Both the position numbers and the translations under genes were made by a program. Of a stretch of 64,000 nucleotides of DNA, positions 38,163 through 48,274 are shown in pieces. The stretch is from an uncultured Pelagibacteraceae bacterium (GTDB lineage Bacteria > Pseudomonadota > Alphaproteobacteria > Pelagibacterales > Pelagibacteraceae): assembly GCA_902611815.1 (NCBI GenBank), contig CACMAZ010000003.1, positions 18,862 to 82,861 of the forward strand, read 5' to 3'. The notes beneath the pieces are model-generated. The model saw only the letters and a list, made by a program, of their open reading frames with translations, did no database searches and was not told the DNA's origin. Numbering within the stretch: position 1 is the stretch's first letter; each line of letters begins with the position of its first letter.

Positions 38163-39300
38163 CTTTTTTTAATCTCTGATTACCTATTTTGTATAATTTA
38201 TTATATAAATTTTTGTCTGTATCACCTTCACAACCAATTATTAAAATATTTGATTTTTCATTTATTTCCAATTTTCTTTTTACAAGTGGATCATTGCAAC
38301 AAGAGATTATACTTATCACAGCAGGGGTAGAACATTCTCCTGCAATTATTTTTTTATCGCTAAATTTTTTTTTTGCTAACATTGTTAAAGTTTGAGGCAC
38401 ATATTTATCTGATACACTCACACAATTATTTACAGCATTTTTTAAAATTCGCCATGGGACCAAAGATACTTCAGCACAAGACATTCCACCCATAATACTC
38501 TGTTTTTGGATATTAACTTTTTTTTGATATCCATATTTAATGCTTTTCATCACACAATTTGCATTCTCTGGTTCAATAACAATTATTTTTGGAATTCTTT
38601 TAAAATATTTAGCAATCCCACTTATAATTCCTGCTGCCATGCCACCAACCCCAGCTTGAAGAAAAACATGCGTAATATAATGTTTCGTTTGATTAGAAAT
38701 TTCTTTGATCATTACTGAATATCCAGCCATAGTTAATTTGGGAACGTATTCATAATTCCGCCAGGCAACATCTTGAATAATTTTCCATCCTTTCTTTTTC
38801 GATATTTCTTTACAAACTTTTAAAGATTTTTCATAATTTCCTTTCACCCTAATTACATCAGCTCCGAGTTTTTCCATCTCAATAGCTCTAGTGTTACTCA
38901 CATTTTCACTAATAAAAATTTTACATCTTGCTCCTATTTTTTTTGCTCCCCAAGACACAGATTTTCCATGATTTCCGGCTGTTGCAGTTGATACTGTTAC
39001 TTTTTTTTTATTTTTAACAATTTTTTCTACCGCATAAGCCCCACCTAATGCTTTAAAAGATTTTAAACCAAATCTCTTAGACTCATCTTTGTAAAAAATG
39101 TTATTTGTACGCAAATTCTTAGACAATATCCTTAGATTAATTAGAGGAGTTTTTTTATATCTTTTCCATTTTGAAATTACTTTATGAGCATCTAATAGAT
39201 GCTTTTCTGGTAGTACTTTGAGTATCTTTTTCCTACTAAAATTAAAATTTTTATTAGTAGTAAATTCAGAAAATTTAAAATTTAAATATTTTTTTGCCAT
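38155..39300 (-). CDS. PLP-dependent lyase, diaminopropionate ammonia-lyase-like
   Basis: KDESKRFGLKSFKALGGAYAVEKI, TATAGNHGKSVSWGAKKIG, QAGVGGMAAGI, GECSTPAVI. Confidence 0.75.
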   Translation of the reverse strand: MAKKYLNFKFSEFTTNKNFNFSRKKILKVLPEKHLLDAHKVISKWKRYKKTPLINLRILSKNLRTNNIFYKDESKRFGLKSFKALGGAYAVEKIVKNKKKVTVSTATAGNHGKSVSWGAKKIGARCKIFISENVSNTRAIEMEKLGADVIRVKGNYEKSLKVCKEISKKKGWKIIQDVAWRNYEYVPKLTMAGYSVMIKEISNQTKHYITHVFLQAGVGGMAAGIISGIAKYFKRIPKIIVIEPENANCVMKSIKYGYQKKVNIQKQSIMGGMSCAEVSLVPWRILKNAVNNCVSVSDKYVPQTLTMLAKKKFSDKKIIAGECSTPAVISIISCCNDPLVKRKLEINEKSNILIIGCEGDTDKNLYNKLYKIGNQRLKKDD

Positions 39301-39434
39301 TTATCTTTTTAAGTTATTTTAAAAATTTTTAAACGTATAGGTGTATTTTATTATAATATTTGTGAAATAATTATTTAATTTTATACTTATTAATGCTAGC
39401 CTAAGAACTTCAAAGAACTAATTACGGAGGAAAT

Positions 39435-39986
39435 ATGAAACACTGTGAAGAAGCCGATGGTTTAATGGCTCCAGATAAAGACACTGATGGATTTGTTTTT
39501 AACCATCTAATGCTAAGGATAAAAGATCCCAAAAAAACATTAAATTTCTACTCAAAATTGATGGGAATGAGACTAATTAAAAAATTTGACTTTCCAACAA
39601 TGAAGTTTTCTTTATATTTTTTAGGCAATCTTACAGATGAAGAAATTGCAAATGTTCCAAAAGATAATTTTGATAGGTCTGCATGGACTTTCACCCAAAA
39701 AGGAATGCTTGAGTTTACGCATAATTGGGGGTCAGAAAATGATGACAAAGTAAAATTCCACGATGGGAATGCAGAGCCAAAAGGATTTGGGCACATATGT
39801 TTTTCAGTTCCAGATATATACGCCGCTTGTAAAAAATTTGAGGAAAATGGAGTTGAATTTGTTAAAAAACCAGACGATGGATCCATGAAAGGTTTAGCTT
39901 TTATAAAAGATCCAGATGGATATTGGATTGAAATTGTTCAATCAAAAAAAGTTGCAAACATCGTGAAAGAGATGGGAAAAATTTAG
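39435..39986 (+). CDS. gloA: Lactoylglutathione lyase (glyoxalase I)
   Basis: [62 protein letters not shown]; strong SD CGGAGGAA. Confidence 0.93.
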   Translation: MKHCEEADGLMAPDKDTDGFVFNHLMLRIKDPKKTLNFYSKLMGMRLIKKFDFPTMKFSLYFLGNLTDEEIANVPKDNFDRSAWTFTQKGMLEFTHNWGSENDDKVKFHDGNAEPKGFGHICFSVPDIYAACKKFEENGVEFVKKPDDGSMKGLAFIKDPDGYWIEIVQSKKVANIVKEMGKI

Positions 39987-40089
39987 CAAGATTTTACAAT
40001 CTGAAGTTGATTAAAATAATTTTTTTCGTTGCGAATTATTATCAATATAATTGACTTCTTTTTTTAGATCATGTTAAATTTAGCTTATA

Positions 40090-40163
40090 AAATTTATCAT
40101 TAGATAAATTTAACGTTAAATTTTGAGAGTGCCACTTGAAGCCCTCAAGTTTCCCGCTCTCAA
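40090..40163 (+). promoter_or_regulatory. Dense dyad leader upstream of the GMC oxidoreductase operon
   Basis: AAATTTATC-ATTA-GATAAATTT (40090-40111); palindrome AAATTTAACGTTAAATTT (40106-40123); nested stems TTGAGAGT/GCTCTCAA (40123-40130/40156-40163, one G-U) and ACTTGA-AGCCC-TCAAGT (40134-40150). Confidence 0.6.
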
Positions 40164-40181
40164 CAATTGGAGGAAGAATAG

Positions 40182-40751
40182 ATGAAAATAACTAGACGAG
40201 AACTTCTTATTAGTGCTGGATCTTTACTTGCTTACTCACAGTTGGGTTCACTAGCTAATGCTGAAGTTAATATCGCTGCACAGCCAGGTGATCAAGAAAT
40301 GATCGCTTCTATGTGCAAAGCTCTATATCCGCATGATAGGTTTCCAATGAGTATCTACATGGATGTAGCTGCTGGAGCTATCAAAAAAGGAAATGCAGAT
40401 ACAGGTGCAAAAATTTCCTTTAGAGCTGGTTTAGATGGCTTGAAGATTAATAAGTTCGACAAGATGAACTTTAAGAAACAAACTAAATACCTAAAATCAA
40501 TAGAGAACACTCCGTTCTTTGGCTTAGTAAGAGGTCATACGGTAGTAGCACTTTATGATCACAAAGAAGTTCACAAAATATTTGGATACCAAGGTGCAAG
40601 CTTTGATAAAGGTGGATACAAAGACGGCGAATACAATGACCTATCATGGTTACCGGAGCCAAGAATTGAAGAGCACCCAGATTTAACTGCTTTTCTAGAC
40701 GACAGCTCGCCGAAAAAATATGCGTCTTTGAAAATTAAAAAAACATTTTAA
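40182..40751 (+). CDS. Tat-exported small subunit of GMC dehydrogenase (gluconate 2-dehydrogenase subunit 3-like)
   Basis: TRRELLISAGSLLAYSQLGSLANA twin-arginine signal; gene pair with GMC oxidoreductase. Confidence 0.75.
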   Translation: MKITRRELLISAGSLLAYSQLGSLANAEVNIAAQPGDQEMIASMCKALYPHDRFPMSIYMDVAAGAIKKGNADTGAKISFRAGLDGLKINKFDKMNFKKQTKYLKSIENTPFFGLVRGHTVVALYDHKEVHKIFGYQGASFDKGGYKDGEYNDLSWLPEPRIEEHPDLTAFLDDSSPKKYASLKIKKTF

Positions 40752-40768
40752 CTAGGGGAGATATATAA

Positions 40769-42331
40769 ATGAAAATAGACAAAAAAGAAAAAGCTGTTGT
40801 CGTTATAGGATCTGGTCCTGGTGGCGCACAAGTAGCTTATCAATTAACTAAACAGGGTATTCCTGTAGTTCTTTTAGAAGCTGGAAGACGTATTATGAAA
40901 GAAGAGTACGTAAACGAAGAATGGCCAGCTTTCAGCCAAATGGCTTGGTTAGACAAAAGAACTATGTCAGGTAACGCTAGAATAGTTAAAGACTTTAATG
41001 GCTTACCAACATGGTTAGTAAAAGCTGTGGGTGGAACTGCTACACACTGGGCAGGTGCTACTCCACGTTTTCTTGACTATGAATGGAAAACTAAATCAAC
41101 ATACGGAAGCGTTGACGGTGCAACTCTAATGGACTGGCCGATCGATGGTAAAGAAATGAAGCCTTACTATGTAAAGGCTGAAGATGCTATCGGATCAACA
41201 CATAGAGGTGGACGTCCTCCATTACCAGCAAACAACAACTATAAAGTTTTTGCTGAAGGAGCAAAAAGAAATGGTTACAAGTTCTATGCAACAGGACCTT
41301 ACGGTACTAATGCAGCTCCATATGATGGAAGACCAGCATCAATTCAAGATGGTTTTAATTTCCAAGGTGATAAAAATGGTTCAAAATGGAATCCAAACGT
41401 AAGTGAAATTCCAAAAGCCCTTGCAACTGGAAAATTAGAACTAAGAACAAACTCTCAAGCTGTTCAGATAACTACTGACAGTTCAGGAAAAGCTGATGGT
41501 GTTTTATACATGGACACAAAAACTAAAGCTTTACACAGACAAGAAGCTAAAGTTATTTGTGTTGCTGGTAACTCAATTGAGACACCAAGATTGTTCTTAA
41601 TGAGTGCTTCATCAAGATTTCCAAATGGTTTAGCTAACAGCTCAGATCAAGTTGGAAGAAACTACATGAGACACTTAACAGGTTCAGTTTATGCTACATT
41701 TGATAAGCCAGTTAACTTCTTTAGAGGAGAGACTATGGCTGGGTTCTTAGCAGATGAAGTAAAACACAATCCTAAAAGAGGTTTCGTAGGTGGATACTAT
41801 CTTGAGACATTAGCTTTAGGACCATCATTCTTAGGAGCTTTCTTAGATCCAGGTAAATGGGGTAAGAAATTTGCTGACATGATGGATGGATATCAAAATA
41901 TGGCTGGTATGTGGATTGTAGGTGAAGATATGCCTCAAGCAAACAACAGAATAACTTTAGGATCTGCAAAAGACGCTTTTGGTCTTCCTGCTCCTAACGT
42001 TCACTTTGATGATCACCCGAATGATACTGCAATGAGAAACCATGCGTATGAAAAAGGTGAAGCAATATACAAAGCTGTTGGTGCAACACAAACATACAGA
42101 GTTACACCATATCCACACACTCACAACCTTGGCTCTATGAGAATGAGCGCTAAGGCAAAAGATGGTGTTGTAGATAAATGGGGCAGATGCCACGATGTGA
42201 AAAACCTTTTCGTATCAGATGGTTCTGTCATGACTACAGGTGCAGCATGTAACCCAACATTAACGATTACTGCATTAGCTATCAGACAAGGTGAGTATCT
42301 TGCTGATCAACTAAAAAAAGGTAACGTTTAA
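40769..42331 (+). CDS. GMC-family FAD oxidoreductase
   Basis: AVVVIGSGPGGAQVAYQLTKQGIPVVLLEAG; VKAVGGTATHWAGATPRF; HNLGSMRMS; LFVSDGSVMTTGAACNPTLTITALAIRQ. Confidence 0.92.
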   Translation: MKIDKKEKAVVVIGSGPGGAQVAYQLTKQGIPVVLLEAGRRIMKEEYVNEEWPAFSQMAWLDKRTMSGNARIVKDFNGLPTWLVKAVGGTATHWAGATPRFLDYEWKTKSTYGSVDGATLMDWPIDGKEMKPYYVKAEDAIGSTHRGGRPPLPANNNYKVFAEGAKRNGYKFYATGPYGTNAAPYDGRPASIQDGFNFQGDKNGSKWNPNVSEIPKALATGKLELRTNSQAVQITTDSSGKADGVLYMDTKTKALHRQEAKVICVAGNSIETPRLFLMSASSRFPNGLANSSDQVGRNYMRHLTGSVYATFDKPVNFFRGETMAGFLADEVKHNPKRGFVGGYYLETLALGPSFLGAFLDPGKWGKKFADMMDGYQNMAGMWIVGEDMPQANNRITLGSAKDAFGLPAPNVHFDDHPNDTAMRNHAYEKGEAIYKAVGATQTYRVTPYPHTHNLGSMRMSAKAKDGVVDKWGRCHDVKNLFVSDGSVMTTGAACNPTLTITALAIRQGEYLADQLKKGNV

Positions 42332-42342
42332 TTAATTAATTT

Positions 42343-42376
42343 AAAAAGGCCCCATATTCATATATGGGGCCTTTTT
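42343..42376 (+). terminator. Intrinsic terminator after the GMC operon
   Basis: AAAAAGGCCCCATAT-TCAT-ATATGGGGCCTTTTT, exact 15-bp stem followed by more T. Confidence 0.95.
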
Positions 42377-42474
42377 TTTATACCTCATTTAAAATTAATC
42401 GCTAAACAACTAATAAAAATTTTATATCAATTTATAAAACTAAGTACTAATTTGATTGTAATAAATTTTATATC

Positions 42475-43503
42475 ATGAAAAATATTTTAATTATTGGTGC
42501 AGGAGCAATGGGTTCAGCATTTTCAGTACCTTGTGTTGAAAATAATAATAATGTATCTCTTATAGGGACCCACCTCGAAGATAGTTTGATTGAAACAATT
42601 AAATCTAAAAATAATTTTCATCCAAAATTAAATGTAAACTTACCTTCAAAATTAAAAGTAGAAAAAATTGAAAAACTTGATGATTTGATGAAGGAAAAAC
42701 CAGATGTGTTGGTTGTTGGAGTAAGTTCTATCGGAATTGACTGGTTTGTAGATAAAATTGCAGACAAAATTGATAACAAAACCTCTTTAGTAATACTCAC
42801 CAAAGGTCTCTCAATCGTTAATAAAAAACTTAGCACTATTTCAGATAAGATAAAAATAATGTTAAGTGAAAAAGGAATTGAATTTACAAATATATCTGCA
42901 ATCAAAGGCCCTTGTTTAGCAGCTGGTCTAGCTAACAAAATTAGAACAAGCACATTAATTGCAAGCCCTAATATTGCTGAAGCCAAAAAATTACAAAAAA
43001 TAATTTCAACAGATTATTATTCAACAGAAATTTCAGAGGATCTTAATGGCGTTGAATTATCTGGAGCAATTAAAAATATTTATTCTATGATTATCGGTGC
43101 CTCAGAGGGACTGAGTAGTTCATCTGCAAAAAGCGAAGTTAAATCTAAATATTTTCATAATACATCCGCTTCATTAATACATAAATCAATTTCTGAAATG
43201 GCAAAATTTGTAAAACACTATGGAGGTAAATCAGATACTGTTTATGGATTAGCTGGACTTGGAGATTTATATGTAAGCGCAGTTGGTGGAAGAAATAGTC
43301 AAATGGGAAAATACTTAGGCGAGGGATATCTATACAAAGAAGCTAAAAAGAAATTTATGGACGAAGTTACTGTTGAGGGAGCAGAACTTGCAATTGAAGT
43401 AGGAAAAAAAATAAAACAAGACTTAAATGAAAAAGATTTTCCTCTTATGTTAAGCATTATTGAATGTATTTGTGAAAATAAAAAATTAGAAATCAGTTGG
43501 TGA
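42475..43503 (+). CDS. gpsA: Glycerol-3-phosphate dehydrogenase [NAD(P)+]
   Basis: ILIIGAGAMGSAFSVPCVENNNNVSLIG; ELSGAIKNIYSMIIGASEG; TVYGLAGLGDLYVSAVGGRNSQMGKYLGEG. Confidence 0.88.
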   Translation: MKNILIIGAGAMGSAFSVPCVENNNNVSLIGTHLEDSLIETIKSKNNFHPKLNVNLPSKLKVEKIEKLDDLMKEKPDVLVVGVSSIGIDWFVDKIADKIDNKTSLVILTKGLSIVNKKLSTISDKIKIMLSEKGIEFTNISAIKGPCLAAGLANKIRTSTLIASPNIAEAKKLQKIISTDYYSTEISEDLNGVELSGAIKNIYSMIIGASEGLSSSSAKSEVKSKYFHNTSASLIHKSISEMAKFVKHYGGKSDTVYGLAGLGDLYVSAVGGRNSQMGKYLGEGYLYKEAKKKFMDEVTVEGAELAIEVGKKIKQDLNEKDFPLMLSIIECICENKKLEISW

Positions 43504-43524
43504 TATTTTAATTAATCTTTAATC

Positions 43525-44319
43525 ATGACAATTAAATTATTAATAGTTGAAGGAAACCTACAAGAGGAAAATCAAAATTTTAAAAACGCTGGTATTCAAA
43601 CACATACAGAAAGTTTAAAAGATAGTCTTGCTTACATTACCAAAGATCTCGACATAGATGTTGTTAACCCATCTGCTGATCCTAAAATTTTTGAAAATAT
43701 TGGAAATTTGGAAAAATATGATGGGACAGTGTGGGGTGGTAGTAGTTTAAATATTTACAATAATACTGATGAAATTAAGAGACAAATAATGTTTATGAAA
43801 GAATGTCAAAAAAAAATAAAAAAGATTTTAGCAATTTGTTGGGGCATGCAAGTTGCTGTAGTTGCAGCTGGAGGAGAAGTTAAAAAATCCTCTAACGGAT
43901 CTCATATAGGTATTGCTTTTGATATTGAATTAAACCCTAATGGTCAAAGACATCCTATTTACAAAGGTAAAAAAAATAAATTTTGCTCACCAGCTTTTAA
44001 TTTTGATGAAGTGGTTACTTTACCAAAAGATGCAATTCTATTGGCTTCAAATAATATCAATAAAATTTCAAGTATATCTTTTAATCATGAAAAAAGTGAA
44101 ATATGGGGAATTCAGTATCATCCAGAGATTAAATATGAAAAAATGATAGAATTAATTAAATTTAGAAAAGATAGATTAATAAATCAAAGAAAAGCTTTCA
44201 AATCATATGATGAAATCGATCATCATATAAGTTTGATAAAAAATGAATTATCAAAATCTGAAATAAATCATAGAATGATAGAATTAAAGAACTGGCTAGG
44301 TAGTATAAATGGAAATTAA
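43525..44319 (+). CDS. Stand-alone class I glutamine amidotransferase
   Basis: AICWGMQVAVVAAGGEV nucleophile elbow; IWGIQYHPEI; adjacent to gshA and gshB. Confidence 0.85.
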   Translation: MTIKLLIVEGNLQEENQNFKNAGIQTHTESLKDSLAYITKDLDIDVVNPSADPKIFENIGNLEKYDGTVWGGSSLNIYNNTDEIKRQIMFMKECQKKIKKILAICWGMQVAVVAAGGEVKKSSNGSHIGIAFDIELNPNGQRHPIYKGKKNKFCSPAFNFDEVVTLPKDAILLASNNINKISSISFNHEKSEIWGIQYHPEIKYEKMIELIKFRKDRLINQRKAFKSYDEIDHHISLIKNELSKSEINHRMIELKNWLGSINGN

Positions 44320-45565
44320 ATCTAAAAATGACATTATAGATTATTTTGCATCAGGCATTAAGCAAGATGAATTAATAGGTGTTGAGAATGAGCAGTTTTT
44401 ATTCAATATTAAAACAAACAAAAGAGCCGAATATGAAAATATTCAAAAATTATTACAAATTTTTATAACAAAATTTGGCTGGCAAGAAATTAAAGAAAAC
44501 GAAAATTTAATAGGGCTAAAATTTAATGGTAAATCGATATCGCTAGAGCCTGGAAATCAAATTGAGTTATCAGGAGACAAATTAAAAAATATTCATGAGG
44601 TTTGTGTAGAGTTGCACAATTTTCAAAAAGAATTAGACTCAGCTTGTTTTGATACTAATTTAACAAATATGGCAACAGGGTACGATCCTGTGACTAAATT
44701 AAAGGATGTACCTAATAATCCAAAAGAAAGATACAAAATAATGACAAATGAAATGCCAAAAGGTGGCGAGCTAAGTTTAAATATGATGTACCAAACATCT
44801 GGAACGCAAGTAAACATGGACTATAGCTCTGAAGAAGATTTTAAAAAAAAATTTAAGTTGATGTGTTACTTAACACCTTTAGCAATTGGCATATTTGCTA
44901 ATTCAGCTGTATATGAAAACAGAGCAAGTGGTTATTTATCTTATCGTGCAAAAGTCTGGCAAAATACCGCGAGAGCGGGTCTACCGAAAATATTTTTAGA
45001 AAACATGGATTTTGAAAAATACGCAGATTTCATTATTAAATTTCCTTTATTATTTATTGAAAAAAATAACTCTTACCATTATGGGGGTGACCAAACATTT
45101 AAAGACTTTATGGAGGGAAATTTACAATCTAACAAATCTATACCGACTGATAAAGATCTTGGACTGCATTTAAGTACAATATTTACCGAGGTGAGATTAA
45201 AAAAATATTTAGAGGTTAGATCAATAGATGAGTGCGAATGGGATTGTCATTGCGCAGGGCCCGCATTTTACACTGGTTTAATTTACGGGAATTTAGAGGA
45301 ATCTTTAGATGTAATAAAAAAATGGGACCAAAGTGAAATTTTAAATGCATATTATGACTCACCTAAAAAAGGTTTAAACACACTAATAAATAATAAAACT
45401 ATTTTAGAATGGGGTAAGATTTTCCTAGATATTTCAAAAAATGGTCTAAAAAAAAGGAAATATATAAATAGCAATAATCAAGATGAGACAGTTTTTTTAA
45501 AAAATGTTGAAAATATACTAAATGAAAAAAAAACTAGAGCCGAAAAGGTATTGGAAAAATTATAA
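44309..45565 (+). CDS. gshA: Glutamate-cysteine ligase
   Basis: IGVENEQFLFN, ISLEPGNQIELSGD, MYQTSGTQVNMDYSSEEDF, FTEVRLKKYLEVRSIDE. Confidence 0.87.
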   Translation: MEIKSKNDIIDYFASGIKQDELIGVENEQFLFNIKTNKRAEYENIQKLLQIFITKFGWQEIKENENLIGLKFNGKSISLEPGNQIELSGDKLKNIHEVCVELHNFQKELDSACFDTNLTNMATGYDPVTKLKDVPNNPKERYKIMTNEMPKGGELSLNMMYQTSGTQVNMDYSSEEDFKKKFKLMCYLTPLAIGIFANSAVYENRASGYLSYRAKVWQNTARAGLPKIFLENMDFEKYADFIIKFPLLFIEKNNSYHYGGDQTFKDFMEGNLQSNKSIPTDKDLGLHLSTIFTEVRLKKYLEVRSIDECEWDCHCAGPAFYTGLIYGNLEESLDVIKKWDQSEILNAYYDSPKKGLNTLINNKTILEWGKIFLDISKNGLKKRKYINSNNQDETVFLKNVENILNEKKTRAEKVLEKL

Positions 45566-45567
45566 AT

Positions 45568-46503
45568 ATGGCTGAAAAAATATTAGCAATACAGGGTAAC
45601 TCTTTTAAAAATCTCAACATTATCACAGACACAACATATCTTTTAGCTCTAGAAGCACAAAGAAGAAGTTATAAGATTTACTGGTATGAGACAAAAGATA
45701 TAAATTTTATAAATTCTAAATTGATTGCCGAGGTTTGTCATATTAAATTTTTAGAAAATAATAAAACTTACTTTAAAATTATATCAAAAAAGAAGTTTGA
45801 ATTAAAAAAATCAAAAGTTATATTTATAAGGCAAAATCCACCTTTCAATATGGATTATGTAACTTCTACATTATTTTTAGATACTATAAAAAATAGTGTA
45901 AAAATAGTTAATGACCCAACCTCTATCAGAAATATATCTGAAAAGTTATTTTCAATTAATTTTAAAAAACTTATGCCACCAACAATTTTCACTAAAAATT
46001 TAGATGAGATTAAAAAATTTATAAAAATTAACAAAAAAATTGTATTAAAGCCTATACATGGGTATGCAGGAAAAGACATAATTTATATTAACGGTTTAAA
46101 AAATGTAAAAAAAATTAGACAATATCTAAAAAAAATTGGTCATGTTATGGCCCAAAAATATTTACCAGGAATTAAATATGGTGATAAGAGAGTTTTTATA
46201 ATTAACGGTAAGGTTAAAGGTGCAATAAGCCGTGTGCCTTCCTCAAATTCAATTTTATCAAATTTATTCCAAGGGGGCAAAGCTATAAAAACTACTCTTA
46301 ACCATAAAGAGTTAAACGTTTCAAATCAAGTAGCTAAAGTCCTAAAAAAAAACGGAATATTTTTTGCAGGTATAGATCTAGTTTCTGGATATCTAATTGG
46401 TGATATAAATGTAACATCACCAACAGGGCTTCCTCAATTTAAAGAATTAACAGGAGTAAATCTTGCAAAAAATTATTGGGATGAGCTAGAAAAATTAAAA
46501 TAA
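45568..46503 (+). CDS. gshB: Glutathione synthetase
   Basis: [39 protein letters not shown]-grasp pattern, [24 protein letters not shown]. Confidence 0.92.
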   Translation: MAEKILAIQGNSFKNLNIITDTTYLLALEAQRRSYKIYWYETKDINFINSKLIAEVCHIKFLENNKTYFKIISKKKFELKKSKVIFIRQNPPFNMDYVTSTLFLDTIKNSVKIVNDPTSIRNISEKLFSINFKKLMPPTIFTKNLDEIKKFIKINKKIVLKPIHGYAGKDIIYINGLKNVKKIRQYLKKIGHVMAQKYLPGIKYGDKRVFIINGKVKGAISRVPSSNSILSNLFQGGKAIKTTLNHKELNVSNQVAKVLKKNGIFFAGIDLVSGYLIGDINVTSPTGLPQFKELTGVNLAKNYWDELEKLK

Positions 46504-48183
46504 ACCTTCTACCTGACCTTTTTTATTTAATTTAATTTTGTCTGCAGCAGGAATTTTCGGCAACCCTGGCATAGTCATAATTGATCCACATATAACAACA
46601 ATAAATTCTGCTCCAGAAGATAATCTTACGTCTCTAATTGGTATTTCATGATTTGTTGGCGCACCTTTTAATTTTGGATCAGTAGAAAAACTATATTGAG
46701 TTTTTGCTATACAAACTGGAAAATTTTTGAACCCATTATTTTCAAATATATTTAATTTTTGTTTAATCTCTTCAGTTGCTGTAATTTTATCAGCTCTATA
46801 TATTTCTTTTGCAATAATCTCGATTTTTTCCCATAAACTTTTACTATCATTATACAAGAATTTAAATTTTTGTTTTTTTGAATTATTACAAACTCGTACA
46901 ACTTTTTTTGCTAAATCAACTGTTCCTGCTCCACCTTCTGCCCAGTGTTTACAATTACTAACTTCGACATTTAAATTTTTACAAAAATTAATTATTGTCT
47001 TTATTTCTTTTTTAGTATCTAAAACAAAATGATTAATCGCAACTATTGGCTCTATGCCAAATTTTTTAATATTATTTATATGCCTGTCTAAATTTGATAA
47101 TCCTTCTTTTAAAGCATCAATATTCTCAATTTTTAAATTTTCTTTTTCCACACCACCATGCATTTTTAAAGCACGAACTGTGGCAACTATAACAACACAA
47201 CTTGGTTTTATATTTGCTTTTCTACATTTAATATCCAAAAATTTTTCAGCGCCAAGGTCAGCACCAAAACCTGCCTCCGTTACTACGTATTTAGATAACT
47301 TTAAAGCTGACTTTGTTGCAATTACTGAATTACATCCGTGAGCAATGTTAGCGAACGGTCCTCCATGAATTATAGCTGGGTTATGCTCTAGACTTTGAGT
47401 AACATTTGGCCTAATTGCTTCTTTCAGAAGGACTGTCATTGGACCTTGAGCATTTAGGTCTTTTGCATAGACTGGTTTATTATTTTTATCATAAGCAATT
47501 GTAATGTTTCCAATTCTTTTTTCTAAATCAGACAAATCATTAGATAAACAAAAAATTGCCATTACCTCAGATGCCACTGTAATATCAAAACCATCCTCTC
47601 TAGCAAAATCCTTTGCTACTCCTTTAGTATTTATATCTATAAATCTTAAAGCCCGATCGTTCATATCTACAACTCTTTTCCAAACAATTTTTTTTTCATC
47701 AATGTTAAGTTTATTTCCCCAATAAATATGATTATCGATTAAAGCTGACAGAAGGTTATGCGCTGATGTAATAGCATGAAAGTCACCAGTGAAGTGAAGA
47801 TTTATTTGTTCCATAGGAACTACCTGTGCATTACCACCTCCAGCCGCACCTCCTTTCATTCCGAAAGAAGGGCCAAGACTAGGCTCTCTCAAACAAACAA
47901 TAGATTTTTTTCCAATTTTATTTAATCCATCATTTAAACCAACAGATGTTGTAGTTTTACCTTCCCCAGCTGGGGTTGGCGTTATTGCTGTTACAAGAAT
48001 AAGATGACCATCTTTTTTATTTTTAAGTTTATCCAAGAATTCAAAATTTATTTTAGCTATGTGTCTTCCCATGGGACTAAAAGCTTTTGGGTTATCTGGA
48101 ACATTTATCTTTTTTAAAATTTTTGAGATGGGTTTTAGTTTACAACCTCTTGCAATCTCAATATCAGATTTAAATTTTTTCAT
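46495..48183 (-). CDS. fhs: Formate-tetrahydrofolate ligase
   Basis: [74 protein letters not shown]. Confidence 0.97.
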   Translation of the reverse strand: MKKFKSDIEIARGCKLKPISKILKKINVPDNPKAFSPMGRHIAKINFEFLDKLKNKKDGHLILVTAITPTPAGEGKTTTSVGLNDGLNKIGKKSIVCLREPSLGPSFGMKGGAAGGGNAQVVPMEQINLHFTGDFHAITSAHNLLSALIDNHIYWGNKLNIDEKKIVWKRVVDMNDRALRFIDINTKGVAKDFAREDGFDITVASEVMAIFCLSNDLSDLEKRIGNITIAYDKNNKPVYAKDLNAQGPMTVLLKEAIRPNVTQSLEHNPAIIHGGPFANIAHGCNSVIATKSALKLSKYVVTEAGFGADLGAEKFLDIKCRKANIKPSCVVIVATVRALKMHGGVEKENLKIENIDALKEGLSNLDRHINNIKKFGIEPIVAINHFVLDTKKEIKTIINFCKNLNVEVSNCKHWAEGGAGTVDLAKKVVRVCNNSKKQKFKFLYNDSKSLWEKIEIIAKEIYRADKITATEEIKQKLNIFENNGFKNFPVCIAKTQYSFSTDPKLKGAPTNHEIPIRDVRLSSGAEFIVVICGSIMTMPGLPKIPAADKIKLNKKGQVEGLF

Positions 48184-48274
48184 TACTAGAGTTTTTAAGG
48201 GTGTTTATACTTTATTTATCTACTTTAAAAGAAATATTTATAATGGACATTTAATTACATAATACATATCTTAA

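Noticed and set aside
41184-42193. ORFs within the GMC oxidoreductase gene
   Set aside because: Shadow frames in a long conserved CDS.
46727-48262. Series of plus-strand ORFs opposite fhs
   Set aside because: Antisense frames of a highly conserved gene; open by codon bias only.
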